This document shows, piece by piece, positions 35,689 through 44,222 of a stretch of DNA of 64,000 nucleotides. A program made the translations under genes and the position numbers. The DNA is taken from assembly GCF_014396385.1 (NCBI RefSeq), contig NZ_CP060716.1, positions 62,001 to 126,000 of the forward strand. Direction: 5' to 3'. The stretch's first letter is position 1. Each line of letters opens with the position of its first letter. This stretch comes from Leucobacter denitrificans. GTDB lineage: Bacteria; Actinomycetota; Actinomycetes; Actinomycetales; Microbacteriaceae. The notes below the pieces were generated by a model. That model did no database searches and was not told where the DNA came from. It saw only the letters and a program-made list of their open reading frames with translations.

Positions 35689-38600
35689 CTAGCGAAAGTC
35701 CCGCGAGGAAATAGCAGGGGGTGCGGGGAGTGGTTCAAATCCGGTCGCGATGACGTTCATGACTCCTTCTGGGGTGCGGTCGGCAGTGCCTCGGATGATG
35801 AGCGCTGGAGAGGACTGCGCAACGAAGCGATGTGCTTGCCACACGTTTGCCCAAACCACGATATTTATCGTTCCGCTCTCATCTTCAAGGGTGAGGAAGG
35901 TGACACCTCCAGCTGTGTGCGGTCGCTGTCTGTGAGTTACCAGGCCCGCAACCTCAATCGGCGATCCGTTGTGTGCGTTTCGGGCACGGTCTGATCGCAC
36001 AACACCACGGGCATCGAGCCCCGCTCGCAGAAGAGCAAGAGGGTGAGTGTCGGTGGCTACCCCGGTGGTCCAGAGATCGAGAGCAGTTTGCTCCGCAGTA
36101 GAGAGCACGGGGAACAAGGGGGGCTGCACGTGCACTGCAATGCCTGGGAGGTACCTTTCTCGGTTCTCTGAGGCTGGTCCCGCAGACCAGAGTGCATCGC
36201 GGCGTGAAATACCGAGACCGGAGCAAGCGCCGGCGGAAGCAAGTGCTTCAAGCTGTTCGCGGTTGAGGTCGGCCCTGCGGGCGAGGTCTGCCAGGTCTTT
36301 AAATGGCTTCCCTGATCGAGCTCTGACGATTCGCTCGGCGAGCTGCTTGCCGATACCGCGAATGCCCGCAAGCCCAAGACGCACTGCGAAGTGCCCATCA
36401 CGACGGTGCACACCGCTCGTGTCCGGTGCGTGTTGATCAAATACACCAACGGGTTCCTGTTCCGCGCTCATGCATGCATCTATTCCGGTAGGTGCATGCG
36501 TGCCGTTGGGGGACAGCTCAAGTTCGGCTTCGGTACCTGAGTGTTGCACGTCTGGCGGTAAGACCGTGACCCCGTGCCGCTTCGCATCCTCGACCAAGCT
36601 GCGCGGAGCATAGAATCCCATCGGCTGAGACTGCAGCAACCCAGCAAGAAAGGCGCCGGGGTAGTGAAGCTTGAGCCACGAACTCACATACACGATGAGA
36701 GCGAAGCTAATGGAGTGACTCTCGGCAAACCCAAAGTCAGCGAACGCCTCTAGCTGGGTATAGATGCGCTTCGCTTGCTCACTAGTGATTCCGTTTGCTG
36801 CCATGCCAGCGAAGATCTTCTCTTTGAGAGAGTTCATTTTCTCGATGCCGCGTTTGGAACCCATTGATCTGCGGAGCAGGTCGGCATCTTCGCCAGAGCT
36901 GCCACCGACTGTGGTAGCAATTTGCATGAGTTGCTCTTGAAACAGTGGCACGCCGAGCGTTCGTTCGAGTACCGGTTTGAGGCTGGGGTGCGGGTACTCA
37001 ATTGGTTGCTTGCCGGCTCGACGCTGCAAGTACGGGTGCACCGCGCCGCCCTGGATCGGACCCGGCCGGATTAGCGCTATTTCAATGACAAGATCGTAGA
37101 ACCTGCGGGGCCTGAGCCGGGGGAGCGTATTTAATTGGGCGCGGCTTTCGACCTGAAATACGCCGATCGCGTCGCCCCTGCACAGCATGTCGTAGACGCC
37201 CGCCTCTTCTTTTGGGATCGTCTCAAACGCCCACGCTTCTCCGGTTGCTGCGCGCACCATACGAAAGGTCTTATCGATCGCGCTGAGCATGCCAAGGCCT
37301 AGCAAATCGAACTTCACGAGCCGCATGGCAGCGCAATCATCTTTATCCCACTGGAGCACGGTTCGCCGATCCATGCGCGCATGCTCGATCGGGCATACTT
37401 CACCGACTGGCCGTTCGGTGAGCACCATGCCGCCGGAGTGAATTCCAAGATGGCGCGGGGCTCCGGCGAACTCGGCTGCGAGCCGAAGTACCGCTGACGG
37501 GATGGCTGCGTACGGGGAGTCTTGAGCTACCGATCCACCATCTTTGACCTGCCCCGGAAAACTGTCGTGATGACTAAGTTTTGAACTCCATTGACGCTGC
37601 TCGGATGGGGAGTATCCGAGGGCCTTTGCAGCGTCTCGAATTGCAGCCTTAGGTCGGTACGTGATGACATTTGCGACTTGGGCTGCATTTCGGCGCCCGT
37701 ACTTCTCATACACATACTGAATGATTTCTTCACGTCGCTCGGAATCGAAATCGACGTCGATATCTGGTTCGTCCTCGCGCAAACTCGAAAGAAATCGCTC
37801 GAATGGCAGCCCGTAAAAGATTGAATCCACTGAGGTGATCTCTAGCAAATAGCACACCGCAGAGTTCGCCGCAGAACCGCGGCCTTGGCAGAGTATTTCT
37901 CGCTCGCGGGCCTCGCGTACGATGTCGTGCACAATGAGGAAGTAGCCTGGGAAGTCGAGCTGTTCGATGACTGCGAGTTCGCGTTCGATCCGGTCACGAC
38001 GAGGTGGATCGAGGCCGTCTCGCCCCGCGCCATAACGTTTTGCTGCGCCACGCCAAACGAGTTCTCGAAGCCAACTCATCTGCGTGTGTCCGGTCGGGAG
38101 GTCGAGCTTCGGTAGCCTCGGCATTGCCTCCCGAAGGGAAAACGCAAGCTGACGAGCAAGCGGAACTGTGCGAGCGACAGCGTCTGGATTTTTCGGAAAG
38201 TGACGATGCATGGCGGCCGCACTTCGCAGGTGTGCGGTACCGGAAGCGGGGAGGTGCGGATCCAGCTCTGCGAGACTGCGCCGTGCGCGCACAGCAGACA
38301 TGGCTTCAGCAACGCGAGTGTGTGGAAACGTCGCTGCGTGTACTCCGCCGGTGGCAAGCGTGGGAAGACCAGTCAGATTCGCGAGTGAGGTCAGCTGTTC
38401 GATTCTGGTGTCGTCTATTGGATGACCGTGGTGAGTGAGCTCGACAAAAACATTCTCGCGCCCAAACAGCGAGATGAGTCGTTCGAGTTCGTGCCGAGCC
38501 TGCGCTTCGCCCTCGCTGCGGTTTTCTGCGTGAGTAAGGGACTGCTGTACTGCGCCCTTTCGGCAGCCGGTAAGTATGATCCACTCACCAGCAGCGGTCT

Positions 38601-38985
38601 CTGCGAGTGCTTCCAGGTCGTACTTGGGTCGACCCTTTTCCCCGCCTGCGAGTTGCCCCTCAGTGATAGCGGTTGAGAGCCGATGGTACCCAGGCGAAGA
38701 GCGTGCCAGGGCGAGGAAGTGCGTGCCTCCCGGGTCTGTCACTCCGAGCTGCGGCGATGTGAGTCCGAGAGTAAGTTCGGCGCCATACACAGTGAGGAGT
38801 TCAGGGTGTGTGCGCGCGGCCTCTGCGAAGCGCGGAGCACCATAAAAACCATCGTGATCAGTGATGGCAAGACCTGTGAGCCCAAGTCGAACTGCCTCGG
38901 CGACGAGTTCATCAGGGGACGAAGCTCCGTCAAGAAAGCTGTAGTGCGAGTGTGCGTGGAGCTCAGCATATGCAGGTTCAGTCAT
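35689..38985 (-). CDS. dnaE2: Error-prone DNA polymerase III alpha subunit DnaE2
   Basis: This 1098-residue C-family polymerase starts at ATG 38985. The PHP domain begins at once (AELHAHSHYSFLDGASSP, TDHDGFYG). The palm carries GYFLIVHDIVR, CQGRGSAANSAVCY and the catalytic EPDIDVDFDSERREE, followed by KFDLLGLGMLS and RPGPIQGGAVHPY. Helix-hairpin-helix residues (GIRGIGKQLAERIV) and a C-terminal OB fold (VAGLVTHRQRP, FLTLEDESG) complete it. No C-terminal clamp-binding or tau-binding extension is present. DnaE2 copies past damage and causes SOS mutagenesis with ImuA' and ImuB. Its start overlaps the imuB stop by eight bases, so it belongs to the SOS-controlled cassette. Confidence 0.93.
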   Translation of the reverse strand: MTEPAYAELHAHSHYSFLDGASSPDELVAEAVRLGLTGLAITDHDGFYGAPRFAEAARTHPELLTVYGAELTLGLTSPQLGVTDPGGTHFLALARSSPGYHRLSTAITEGQLAGGEKGRPKYDLEALAETAAGEWIILTGCRKGAVQQSLTHAENRSEGEAQARHELERLISLFGRENVFVELTHHGHPIDDTRIEQLTSLANLTGLPTLATGGVHAATFPHTRVAEAMSAVRARRSLAELDPHLPASGTAHLRSAAAMHRHFPKNPDAVARTVPLARQLAFSLREAMPRLPKLDLPTGHTQMSWLRELVWRGAAKRYGAGRDGLDPPRRDRIERELAVIEQLDFPGYFLIVHDIVREAREREILCQGRGSAANSAVCYLLEITSVDSIFYGLPFERFLSSLREDEPDIDVDFDSERREEIIQYVYEKYGRRNAAQVANVITYRPKAAIRDAAKALGYSPSEQRQWSSKLSHHDSFPGQVKDGGSVAQDSPYAAIPSAVLRLAAEFAGAPRHLGIHSGGMVLTERPVGEVCPIEHARMDRRTVLQWDKDDCAAMRLVKFDLLGLGMLSAIDKTFRMVRAATGEAWAFETIPKEEAGVYDMLCRGDAIGVFQVESRAQLNTLPRLRPRRFYDLVIEIALIRPGPIQGGAVHPYLQRRAGKQPIEYPHPSLKPVLERTLGVPLFQEQLMQIATTVGGSSGEDADLLRRSMGSKRGIEKMNSLKEKIFAGMAANGITSEQAKRIYTQLEAFADFGFAESHSISFALIVYVSSWLKLHYPGAFLAGLLQSQPMGFYAPRSLVEDAKRHGVTVLPPDVQHSGTEAELELSPNGTHAPTGIDACMSAEQEPVGVFDQHAPDTSGVHRRDGHFAVRLGLAGIRGIGKQLAERIVRARSGKPFKDLADLARRADLNREQLEALASAGACSGLGISRRDALWSAGPASENRERYLPGIAVHVQPPLFPVLSTAEQTALDLWTTGVATDTHPLALLRAGLDARGVVRSDRARNAHNGSPIEVAGLVTHRQRPHTAGGVTFLTLEDESGTINIVVWANVWQAHRFVAQSSPALIIRGTADRTPEGVMNVIATGFEPLPAPPAISSRDFR

Positions 38986-40396
38986 ACTGGCCCTCAGCAA
39001 ACCAATGAATGAGGGTGTCGCGGGTTTGTCCAAGCAGCAACCAGGCAGTGCCGCCAGTGAGTTCTACCTGCAATCGGAATCGGTCGGGTCGCCCTTCCCA
39101 CCAACGCTCTCGAATTGGCCAGGGCTTTGACCAAGACTGCACCTGCCCTGGGATCTTGCTGTGCTCGACACTGAGCGAGTGTGGATTCTCAGTGAGGAGG
39201 TCATCTTCGTCGATGCCGATGGTTGTCCCTGCTGCGCCGAGTAACTGTGCTCGGAGCGGAGAAGAAAAGACCAAGCTCGGCTGGGAAAACGGAAGGGACC
39301 CTGGCCAAGGACCCGGAGGGCGGGCGCCGTGTGCCGCTACGCCCCATGGTACGAATAGTTGTCTGTCTCGAAGTAAGCGCCCTCCAGCGAGCACAGTGGT
39401 GCCCACTCCGGAGGGGCCGAGAAGCCCCTGAGCTCTGCTGAGATGGTGGTGGATACGTTCGTCTGGCCCACTTGTCCATAGCCCAGGTTCATGGGAAGCT
39501 GCGCGATCGATGCGGATCGGTGACAGGTGAACCACAGCGACACCAGCACCTGTTCGTTCACCCGTGCCCGACTCAAGCGATCCAGCTTGCCAGCGGATGC
39601 GCGCGACGATATCGGAAGGGGTGAAAAACCTCGGATGTGTCCACTCTCGTTCGTGCTTGACCTCTATATCGTCGGTAAGCGTAATGCGAAGAGTGGTGCA
39701 CACGAGATGTTCTTCGCTGAGGCTCGCATAGAGCTGCTCAGCGAGGGGGCTGCAGGCGAAGGCGAGTTGTTCGGTGCTGGTGAGCGGCGGTTCGAAGTGA
39801 AGCTCGGTGTCGAGATTACTGGTGGGCTGTTGTGGGCGGATCTCCTCTCCGTGTTCTGCATCCAAGCCGCGAGCGTGCCTATGTGCGAGAACCCCCGCGG
39901 GGCCAAAGCGTGCACGAACGGCATCTTCGGGGAGGGCAGCGAATGCTCCGAGCGTATAGATGCCAAGCCCCGGAAGGAGCGCTCCGAGGCGCTCATCGAC
40001 TCCAGATGAAACAGGAAGCCTGCTGAGGAAAGAGGCTGATCTACCTGGTTCAATGATCCGCACATCGCTCGAGGGATCAGGGATGGTGAGTGCGTTTCCA
40101 CCCAAGTCTGAAACGTGAAGTGCCGCGGCCTGGAGTGCAGCGAATCGGCTATCGGCTATACCGACGCGTGCCTCTATGGAACCTGCGGCGTGTGCCACCT
40201 GTAGTAAGGCAGTTGCGGCCTCGGCCTCTCCACCGTAATAACGTGCGGGCCCCCGAGCTCTCATTGCAACAAGTCCAGGGCGCAGCGTTTCGATCTGTGG
40301 AACAAGCTCAGTGAGCTGAGCGAGGAGATGGGTAAAATCTCGCGTTTCTTCTTCCCACTCCGGGATCTGCAACACAATGACGCGCTCTGAAGGCAT
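38978..40396 (-). CDS. imuB: ImuB-type Y-family DNA polymerase-like protein
   Basis: This 472-residue protein resembles ImuB, the Y-family-like hub of the mutasome. Family segments are LRPGLVAMRARGPARYYGGE, IGIADSRFAALQAA, LGIYTLGAFAALPEDAVRARFGP (helix-hairpin-helix) and LHFEPPLTSTEQLAFAC (little finger). The catalytic acidic residues of active Y-family polymerases are not seen in their usual places; ImuB proteins are known to be inactive and to bind the clamp and DnaE2. It starts at ATG 40396, two bases after the imuA' stop, and overlaps dnaE2. Confidence 0.88.
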   Translation of the reverse strand: MPSERVIVLQIPEWEEETRDFTHLLAQLTELVPQIETLRPGLVAMRARGPARYYGGEAEAATALLQVAHAAGSIEARVGIADSRFAALQAAALHVSDLGGNALTIPDPSSDVRIIEPGRSASFLSRLPVSSGVDERLGALLPGLGIYTLGAFAALPEDAVRARFGPAGVLAHRHARGLDAEHGEEIRPQQPTSNLDTELHFEPPLTSTEQLAFACSPLAEQLYASLSEEHLVCTTLRITLTDDIEVKHEREWTHPRFFTPSDIVARIRWQAGSLESGTGERTGAGVAVVHLSPIRIDRAASHEPGLWTSGPDERIHHHLSRAQGLLGPSGVGTTVLAGGRLLRDRQLFVPWGVAAHGARPPGPWPGSLPFSQPSLVFSSPLRAQLLGAAGTTIGIDEDDLLTENPHSLSVEHSKIPGQVQSWSKPWPIRERWWEGRPDRFRLQVELTGGTAWLLLGQTRDTLIHWFAEGQYD

Positions 40397-40398
40397 AG

Positions 40399-41055
40399 CT
40401 ATACCGCCCTCAATAGAGGGGCGTTGGCTGCAGGCCCCTGATCCACTGTGAACGTGTCATGCGACCAGTTCACAACATGCTGTCGCGTACCACGCCGATC
40501 TTCTGACTGCACAGTGAGCTGCCTACTTGAGATGGCGCCATACCCTGAGCCGAGTCCTGACCACCGAGAATTCATGACGGTGAGTCGTGATTCACTACGT
40601 ACCCAGTCGCCCACAATTACGAGAGCAGAACCGTGCTCTCGGAGCCTGGCAGAAACTCGCTCAGCTTGAGCAGGGGAGACACGTGTGTCGAAATGTGCGA
40701 CGACAACTGTGAGCGTTTCGCTCAGTGTGCCAACGAGGGAGAGGGCGTGTGGGCCGGGGGTTGGAATGAGTACGCAACGATCTAGTGCGATACCGAGCGC
40801 GGCGGCCGCCTCAGCTCCAAAGTATGGGCAGCCGAGCACACCGCACCAGGCGCCGCCACGGGACGCCTCAGCGAGAAACGCAAGCGCAAGCTGCCAAGAG
40901 CCTCGCACCGCGTATGTTGCGCCCATTTGGAGTGCCCCGCCAGGAAGCAGCGGCGACAAACCGGGGGTGGTTGGGAGCGCGCGTTCACCAAGCCGGAGCG
41001 GCTGCATCTCATTGATGCGCTGCTGCAGCGATGGGAGCGCAGCGGTGATATTCAT
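40399..41055 (-). CDS. imuA': ImuA'-type RecA-like accessory protein
   Basis: This 218-residue protein is the first gene of the mutasome cassette. The sequence (LPGGALQMGATYAVRGSWQLALAFLAEAS, VVVAHFDTRVSPAQAERVSARLREHGSALVIVGDW) is like the actinobacterial ImuA', a diverged RecA/SulA-like protein that binds ImuB. A clean Walker A is absent. ATG 41055 was chosen: ATG 41073 would lie within the SOS box itself. The mRNA may be leaderless, since GAATAT lies six bases before ATG 41055. The operon order imuA'-imuB-dnaE2 is complete. Confidence 0.82.
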   Translation of the reverse strand: MNITAALPSLQQRINEMQPLRLGERALPTTPGLSPLLPGGALQMGATYAVRGSWQLALAFLAEASRGGAWCGVLGCPYFGAEAAAALGIALDRCVLIPTPGPHALSLVGTLSETLTVVVAHFDTRVSPAQAERVSARLREHGSALVIVGDWVRSESRLTVMNSRWSGLGSGYGAISSRQLTVQSEDRRGTRQHVVNWSHDTFTVDQGPAANAPLLRAV

Positions 41056-41064
41056 GCGACCATA

Positions 41065-41082
41065 TTCGAACATATGTTCGAA
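41065..41082. promoter_or_regulatory. LexA SOS box
   Basis: The perfect 18-base palindrome TTCGAACATATGTTCGAA fits the Gram-positive SOS box CGAACN4GTTCG. It starts ten bases upstream of the imuA' ATG at 41055, so LexA would cover the promoter of the mutasome operon. Confidence 0.9.
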
Positions 41083-41128
41083 TAAATCAAGCTGAATGTG
41101 TGGGCGCCCGCGTGTCGTCAGAGCCGCG

Positions 41129-41134
41129 TAGGAT
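41129..41134 (+). promoter_or_regulatory. Putative -10 element (TAGGAT) for DUF2469
   Basis: TAGGAT is followed by GGAGGGG and ATG 41142. The spacer is purine-rich but touches the start codon, so the mRNA could be leaderless. Confidence 0.4.
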
Positions 41135-41141
41135 GGAGGGG

Positions 41142-41465
41142 ATGAATGAGGAAGAGCTTGAGGAATATGAGCGTGAGGCGGAACTCTCGCTATTCCGGGA
41201 ATACCGCGACATTGCGAGTCAGTTTCGCTATGTCGTAGAGACAGAGCGTCGCTTTTATCTCGCGAATGAGGTTGATCTAAAGCGGCAAGATGCCGGCAAC
41301 GATTTTTATTTCGAACTCACCATGAGTGATGTCTGGGTCTGGGACGTGTACCGCTCGGATCGCTTTGTGAAGTCAGTGCGGGTGCTCACGTTCAAAGATG
41401 TAAACGTTGAAGAGCTTTCTGCGCGTGAACTCAAGCTGCCACAGGAACTCTCGATCGACGAGTAG
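41142..41465 (+). CDS. DUF2469 family protein
   Basis: This 107-residue protein is strongly conserved in actinobacteria (DUF2469; Rv2901c-like). Typical stretches are LEEYEREAELSLFREYRDI, YVVETERRFYLANEVDL, VWVWDVYRSDRFVKSVRVLTFKDVNVEEL. Its function is unknown. ATG 41142 gives the usual family N-terminus (MNEEELEEYE); frames open further upstream have no similarity. In Mycobacterium it lies in the same rpsB-yraN-dprA neighbourhood, as here. Confidence 0.9.
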   Translation: MNEEELEEYEREAELSLFREYRDIASQFRYVVETERRFYLANEVDLKRQDAGNDFYFELTMSDVWVWDVYRSDRFVKSVRVLTFKDVNVEELSARELKLPQELSIDE

Positions 41466-41574
41466 CGGGCTTACGCCTTCTTCACATACCGCATGTAGGC
41501 GGCAACGCTAGGAAATTTTCCACAAGGCTGTCTCTATTTAGCAACCGTCGAAACTTGTGTTGCACGCTGGAACA

Positions 41575-42066
41575 ATGAGTTACCGGAGTGTATTAACGCG
41601 GACAGTCGGCACACTGTTGCCAGGCTTGATGCTCGTCAGCACGGTGCTGTCCGTTCCTGCGGAGAGTTCAAAGTGGCAGCCGCCGGTTGAGGATCCGCTG
41701 CGCGTGTCTGGTCCTTACCGAGCTCCCGCTTCTCCGTACGCATCGGGTCACCGTGGTATCGACCTTCCTGCCCAACCCGGAAAATCAGTAATTGCCCCAG
41801 TCGCAGGGAGCGTAAGTTTTGTTGGGTATGTGGTGGATAGGCCGGTGCTGTCGATCCGCATCGATTCGCACACGGTGCTCACCTTCGAGCCGATTGAGAC
41901 CCATCTTCGCGAGGGCGATGTGGTTGCACGCGGTGATGTGGCGGGTGTTGCTGGGTCGGGTGGGCACTGTCTGTCTGAGTGTGTGCATTTAGGGGTACGT
42001 GTTGATGGCGCATACGTGAACCCCATGCGTTATTTCTTGCATAAGCCAGTATTGCTGCCCTGGTGA
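41575..42066 (+). CDS. M23 family (LytM-type) peptidase, secreted
   Basis: This 163-residue protein starts at ATG 41575 and has a signal-like N-terminus (VLTRTVGTLLPGLMLVSTVLSVP). The LytM domain has SGHRGIDLPAQPG with the first metal ligands (H and D), and SECVHLGVR near the end. The usual H-x-H is C-V-H here, a change also common in actinobacterial members. It is probably a wall hydrolase or an activator of amidases. A gene of this kind lies near rpsB in other actinobacteria. It converges with xerC. The start at TTG 41557 is an alternative without a binding site. Confidence 0.85.
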   Translation: MSYRSVLTRTVGTLLPGLMLVSTVLSVPAESSKWQPPVEDPLRVSGPYRAPASPYASGHRGIDLPAQPGKSVIAPVAGSVSFVGYVVDRPVLSIRIDSHTVLTFEPIETHLREGDVVARGDVAGVAGSGGHCLSECVHLGVRVDGAYVNPMRYFLHKPVLLPW

Positions 42067-42093
42067 TCGACTTGCTTCGACATCCAATGAAAC

Positions 42094-43023
42094 TTATGCC
42101 CTTGGATGGGCTTGGCGATACGTTTCTGAGAGTCGCTCCATCGAGACGTGTGTGTACACCTGCGTACTCGACAGGCTCGAGTGCCCGAGAATCTCCTGCA
42201 CTACCCGGAGGTCGGCTCCGCCATCAAGGAGGTGGGTTGCTGCGGTGTGGCGTAGAGTGTGCGGTCCGCGGGGGCCACCACCAGGCTCTTCGTCAAGCTC
42301 GCGTGATACCAGTCGATAGACCGCACTACTGTTGAGCGCAGTACCGTTTCGGTTCCCAATGAATAATGCAGTTTGTGCGGTTTTAGGAGAGGGGTCTGTG
42401 TTCCGTTCGAGGAGCGGTCTCCGCCCTTCGGCGATGTAACGTTCAACCGTTCGTGCGGCAGGGGCGCCGAGCGGAACGATACGTTCTTTACTGCCCTTGC
42501 CTACAACTTTGACGCTGCGGGATCGTGAGTCGTATCCTTCAATCCGTAGCGAGATGAGTTCTGACACTCGGAGTGCAGAAGAGTAGAGAAGCTCGAGAAT
42601 TGCGTGATCACGTATTTGTTCGGGATCACCTGCGGCAGCTCGAGTCTCCGCCCGGTCCAGTACCCGAACCATCTGTTCCTTGGAGAGTACTCGCGGGAGA
42701 GCGCGAGGCGTTTTGGGTGTGCGTAGCCGTGACGCTGGATTCCCCGGCACAAGGCGACGTGACTCGAGCCAGGTGCCAAATGATTTGAGCGTGGCTACGT
42801 GGCGCGCGAGTGTTGCGGGTGCGAGCCCTTGCTGCTGTCGTTCCCAGAGCCATGCCCGAAGCAGTTCAAGGTCTAACTGGTCGAGCGTTTCTATATGTTG
42901 CGCATCTGCGTATTCGGCAAAGTATGTGAGATCTCTGCGGTAGGAGCGTACGGTGTGCTCAGAGTACCCGTATTCGAGCCGCGCTGTTTCTAGAAACGCG
43001 CTCACTGCCTCGATGATCCTCAT
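42094..43023 (-). CDS. xerC: Tyrosine recombinase XerC
   Basis: This 309-residue site-specific recombinase resolves chromosome dimers at dif. ATG 43023 gives the usual family length. The N-terminal SAM-like core domain (HTVRSYRRDLTYFAEY) is followed by the catalytic domain with Arg152 (ALRVSEL), Lys176 (GKGSKER), His255 and Arg258 (HTLRHTAATH), His281 (LGHSSLSSTQ) and Tyr290. The position near dprA/yifB/yraN and rpsB identifies it as XerC rather than XerD, which lies elsewhere in actinobacteria. No integrase-like att sites or phage genes are nearby. Confidence 0.88.
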   Translation of the reverse strand: MRIIEAVSAFLETARLEYGYSEHTVRSYRRDLTYFAEYADAQHIETLDQLDLELLRAWLWERQQQGLAPATLARHVATLKSFGTWLESRRLVPGNPASRLRTPKTPRALPRVLSKEQMVRVLDRAETRAAAGDPEQIRDHAILELLYSSALRVSELISLRIEGYDSRSRSVKVVGKGSKERIVPLGAPAARTVERYIAEGRRPLLERNTDPSPKTAQTALFIGNRNGTALNSSAVYRLVSRELDEEPGGGPRGPHTLRHTAATHLLDGGADLRVVQEILGHSSLSSTQVYTHVSMERLSETYRQAHPRA

Positions 43024-43403
43024 ATATGTATTCTTCCCAAGTGGATCCAGGAAGTCTGTTTGCCCGGTGGCGTTTTGAGGTTTCCGCAAAAGTGTGAAAT
43101 GAACTCGAAATTCGGGGCAACTCGTACTAGCATACGACTTGGGGCAGGGGGATACCCGTGGGGGGATATCGCACTAGAAACATTGGGGCTTTTAGGTTCC
43201 AGGGTTTCTGAAGTTGAGACACACAGACAGGTTTTGTGTGTACTGAACACTGCCCCGTAATTGGGGCGTTGGCATGTATCTTGTGCCCACGCAACAGACA
43301 TATCACGCGATACGGGGTAGGGGGTGAGCGTGAGCATACTCAAAATCTTTCGATGAGTCATTGGACGTGTATCCAATGCTTCGACATCGGTAGATGCTGC
43401 CGT
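43024..43403. other. 380-base intergenic stretch without a supported gene
   Basis: It lies upstream of xerC and after the EAL gene. The middle (43100-43270) is unusually G-rich (GGGGCAACTCG, TTGGGGCAGGGGG, GTGGGGGG, TTGGGGC) and contains a GCCCC(GTAATT)GGGGC hairpin at 43252-43267. No frame longer than about 70 codons with a start site is present. Possible promoter of xerC at TACATA near 43024. A noncoding RNA or control region is possible but no known class was recognised. Confidence 0.45.
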
Positions 43404-44156
43404 TCAGAACCCCGGAGTGACGATCCCGGTGCGGTTGCATAACTCTTTGAGCGAATCAGTCAACGTAGCCGCCGGAGCCGGTTTACCAAAACAGAAGCCT
43501 TGGGCGAGGTCAGCCCCCAGCTCCTGCGCGAAGTTCAGCAAAGCATCATTTGCGACACCCTCGACAAGCAGTCTGGCATTTACGTCGCGAGTTGCGGTAA
43601 TGAGTTTGTCGAGACGGCGGCGTGCTGCAGGATCAGAGAGCGCTGCGCAAAACAGTTCTCTATCGATCTTGACCACACTAGGTCGGGCTTCCCGTATTCG
43701 TGATTCGTTCGCGGCGTATGCGCCCGCATCATCGATGAGGAACAGACCTCCGAGGTCACAGACCCGGCGGCGGATCGTACTGGTATCGGCGCAGGTTTCG
43801 CCTTCAAATAGTTCAAGCCCCCAGGGGCGATCCATTGACGTCAGCGCGCTTTCGATCTCAGGATGCAAAATGGTGCTGCCAGACGCATTGACGGTAAGAA
43901 AAAAGTCGGGTGGAAGTGCGGCCTTGGCGGTATCGCCAGCCAGTGCGATGAGATCAATCTCAAGCTGCTCACGCGTGCCATTTGCCTCTGCGATTGCTAG
44001 TTGCTCAAGTGGAGTCGACCCATTCGTGAAACGAGTAAGCGCTTCAAATCCAGTAACTTGCCACTTTTCAAGATCAACCATCGTGTGGAACACGACCTGC
44101 GCGCCGCGCGTGTCCAATTGTCTTTTGGAGTGTGAAGAGCTTCTGTCGGAGGCCAC
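43404..44156 (-). CDS. EAL domain protein (c-di-GMP phosphodiesterase-like)
   Basis: This 250-residue stand-alone EAL domain has a short N-terminal tail. GFEALTRF is at residues 37-44. Further landmarks are LTVNASGS (metal Asn), LELFEGE, LFLIDDAGAYAANE (the DD pair), VVKIDRELF (Lys) and LLVEGVANDALL (the last Glu). Most metal and catalytic residues are present, but DDFG is DDAG and ELTE is ELFE, so it may be weak. It would cleave c-di-GMP to pGpG. The GTG start at 44156 lies five bases after TACACT. It is divergent from the GGDEF gene, the two forming a synthesis/breakdown pair. Confidence 0.82.
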   Translation of the reverse strand: MASDRSSSHSKRQLDTRGAQVVFHTMVDLEKWQVTGFEALTRFTNGSTPLEQLAIAEANGTREQLEIDLIALAGDTAKAALPPDFFLTVNASGSTILHPEIESALTSMDRPWGLELFEGETCADTSTIRRRVCDLGGLFLIDDAGAYAANESRIREARPSVVKIDRELFCAALSDPAARRRLDKLITATRDVNARLLVEGVANDALLNFAQELGADLAQGFCFGKPAPAATLTDSLKELCNRTGIVTPGF

Positions 44157-44161
44157 GACTC

Positions 44162-44167
44162 AGTGTA
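44162..44167 (-). promoter_or_regulatory. Putative -10 element (TACACT) for the EAL gene
   Basis: On the minus strand TACACT is followed by GAGTC and GTG 44156. No binding site is present. Confidence 0.35.
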
Positions 44168-44222
44168 TCGAACCGAGGTGTTTGACGGTGGTTGGAATGC
44201 GAGAAGTAAAGGAGATGGTGTT

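Noticed and set aside
42094..43023. Integrase of a mobile element
   Set aside because: No att repeats, phage or plasmid genes nearby; position and length fit the chromosomal xerC.
43100..43403. c-di-GMP riboswitch beside the GGDEF/EAL pair
   Set aside because: The stretch lies downstream of the EAL gene and no known aptamer core was recognised.
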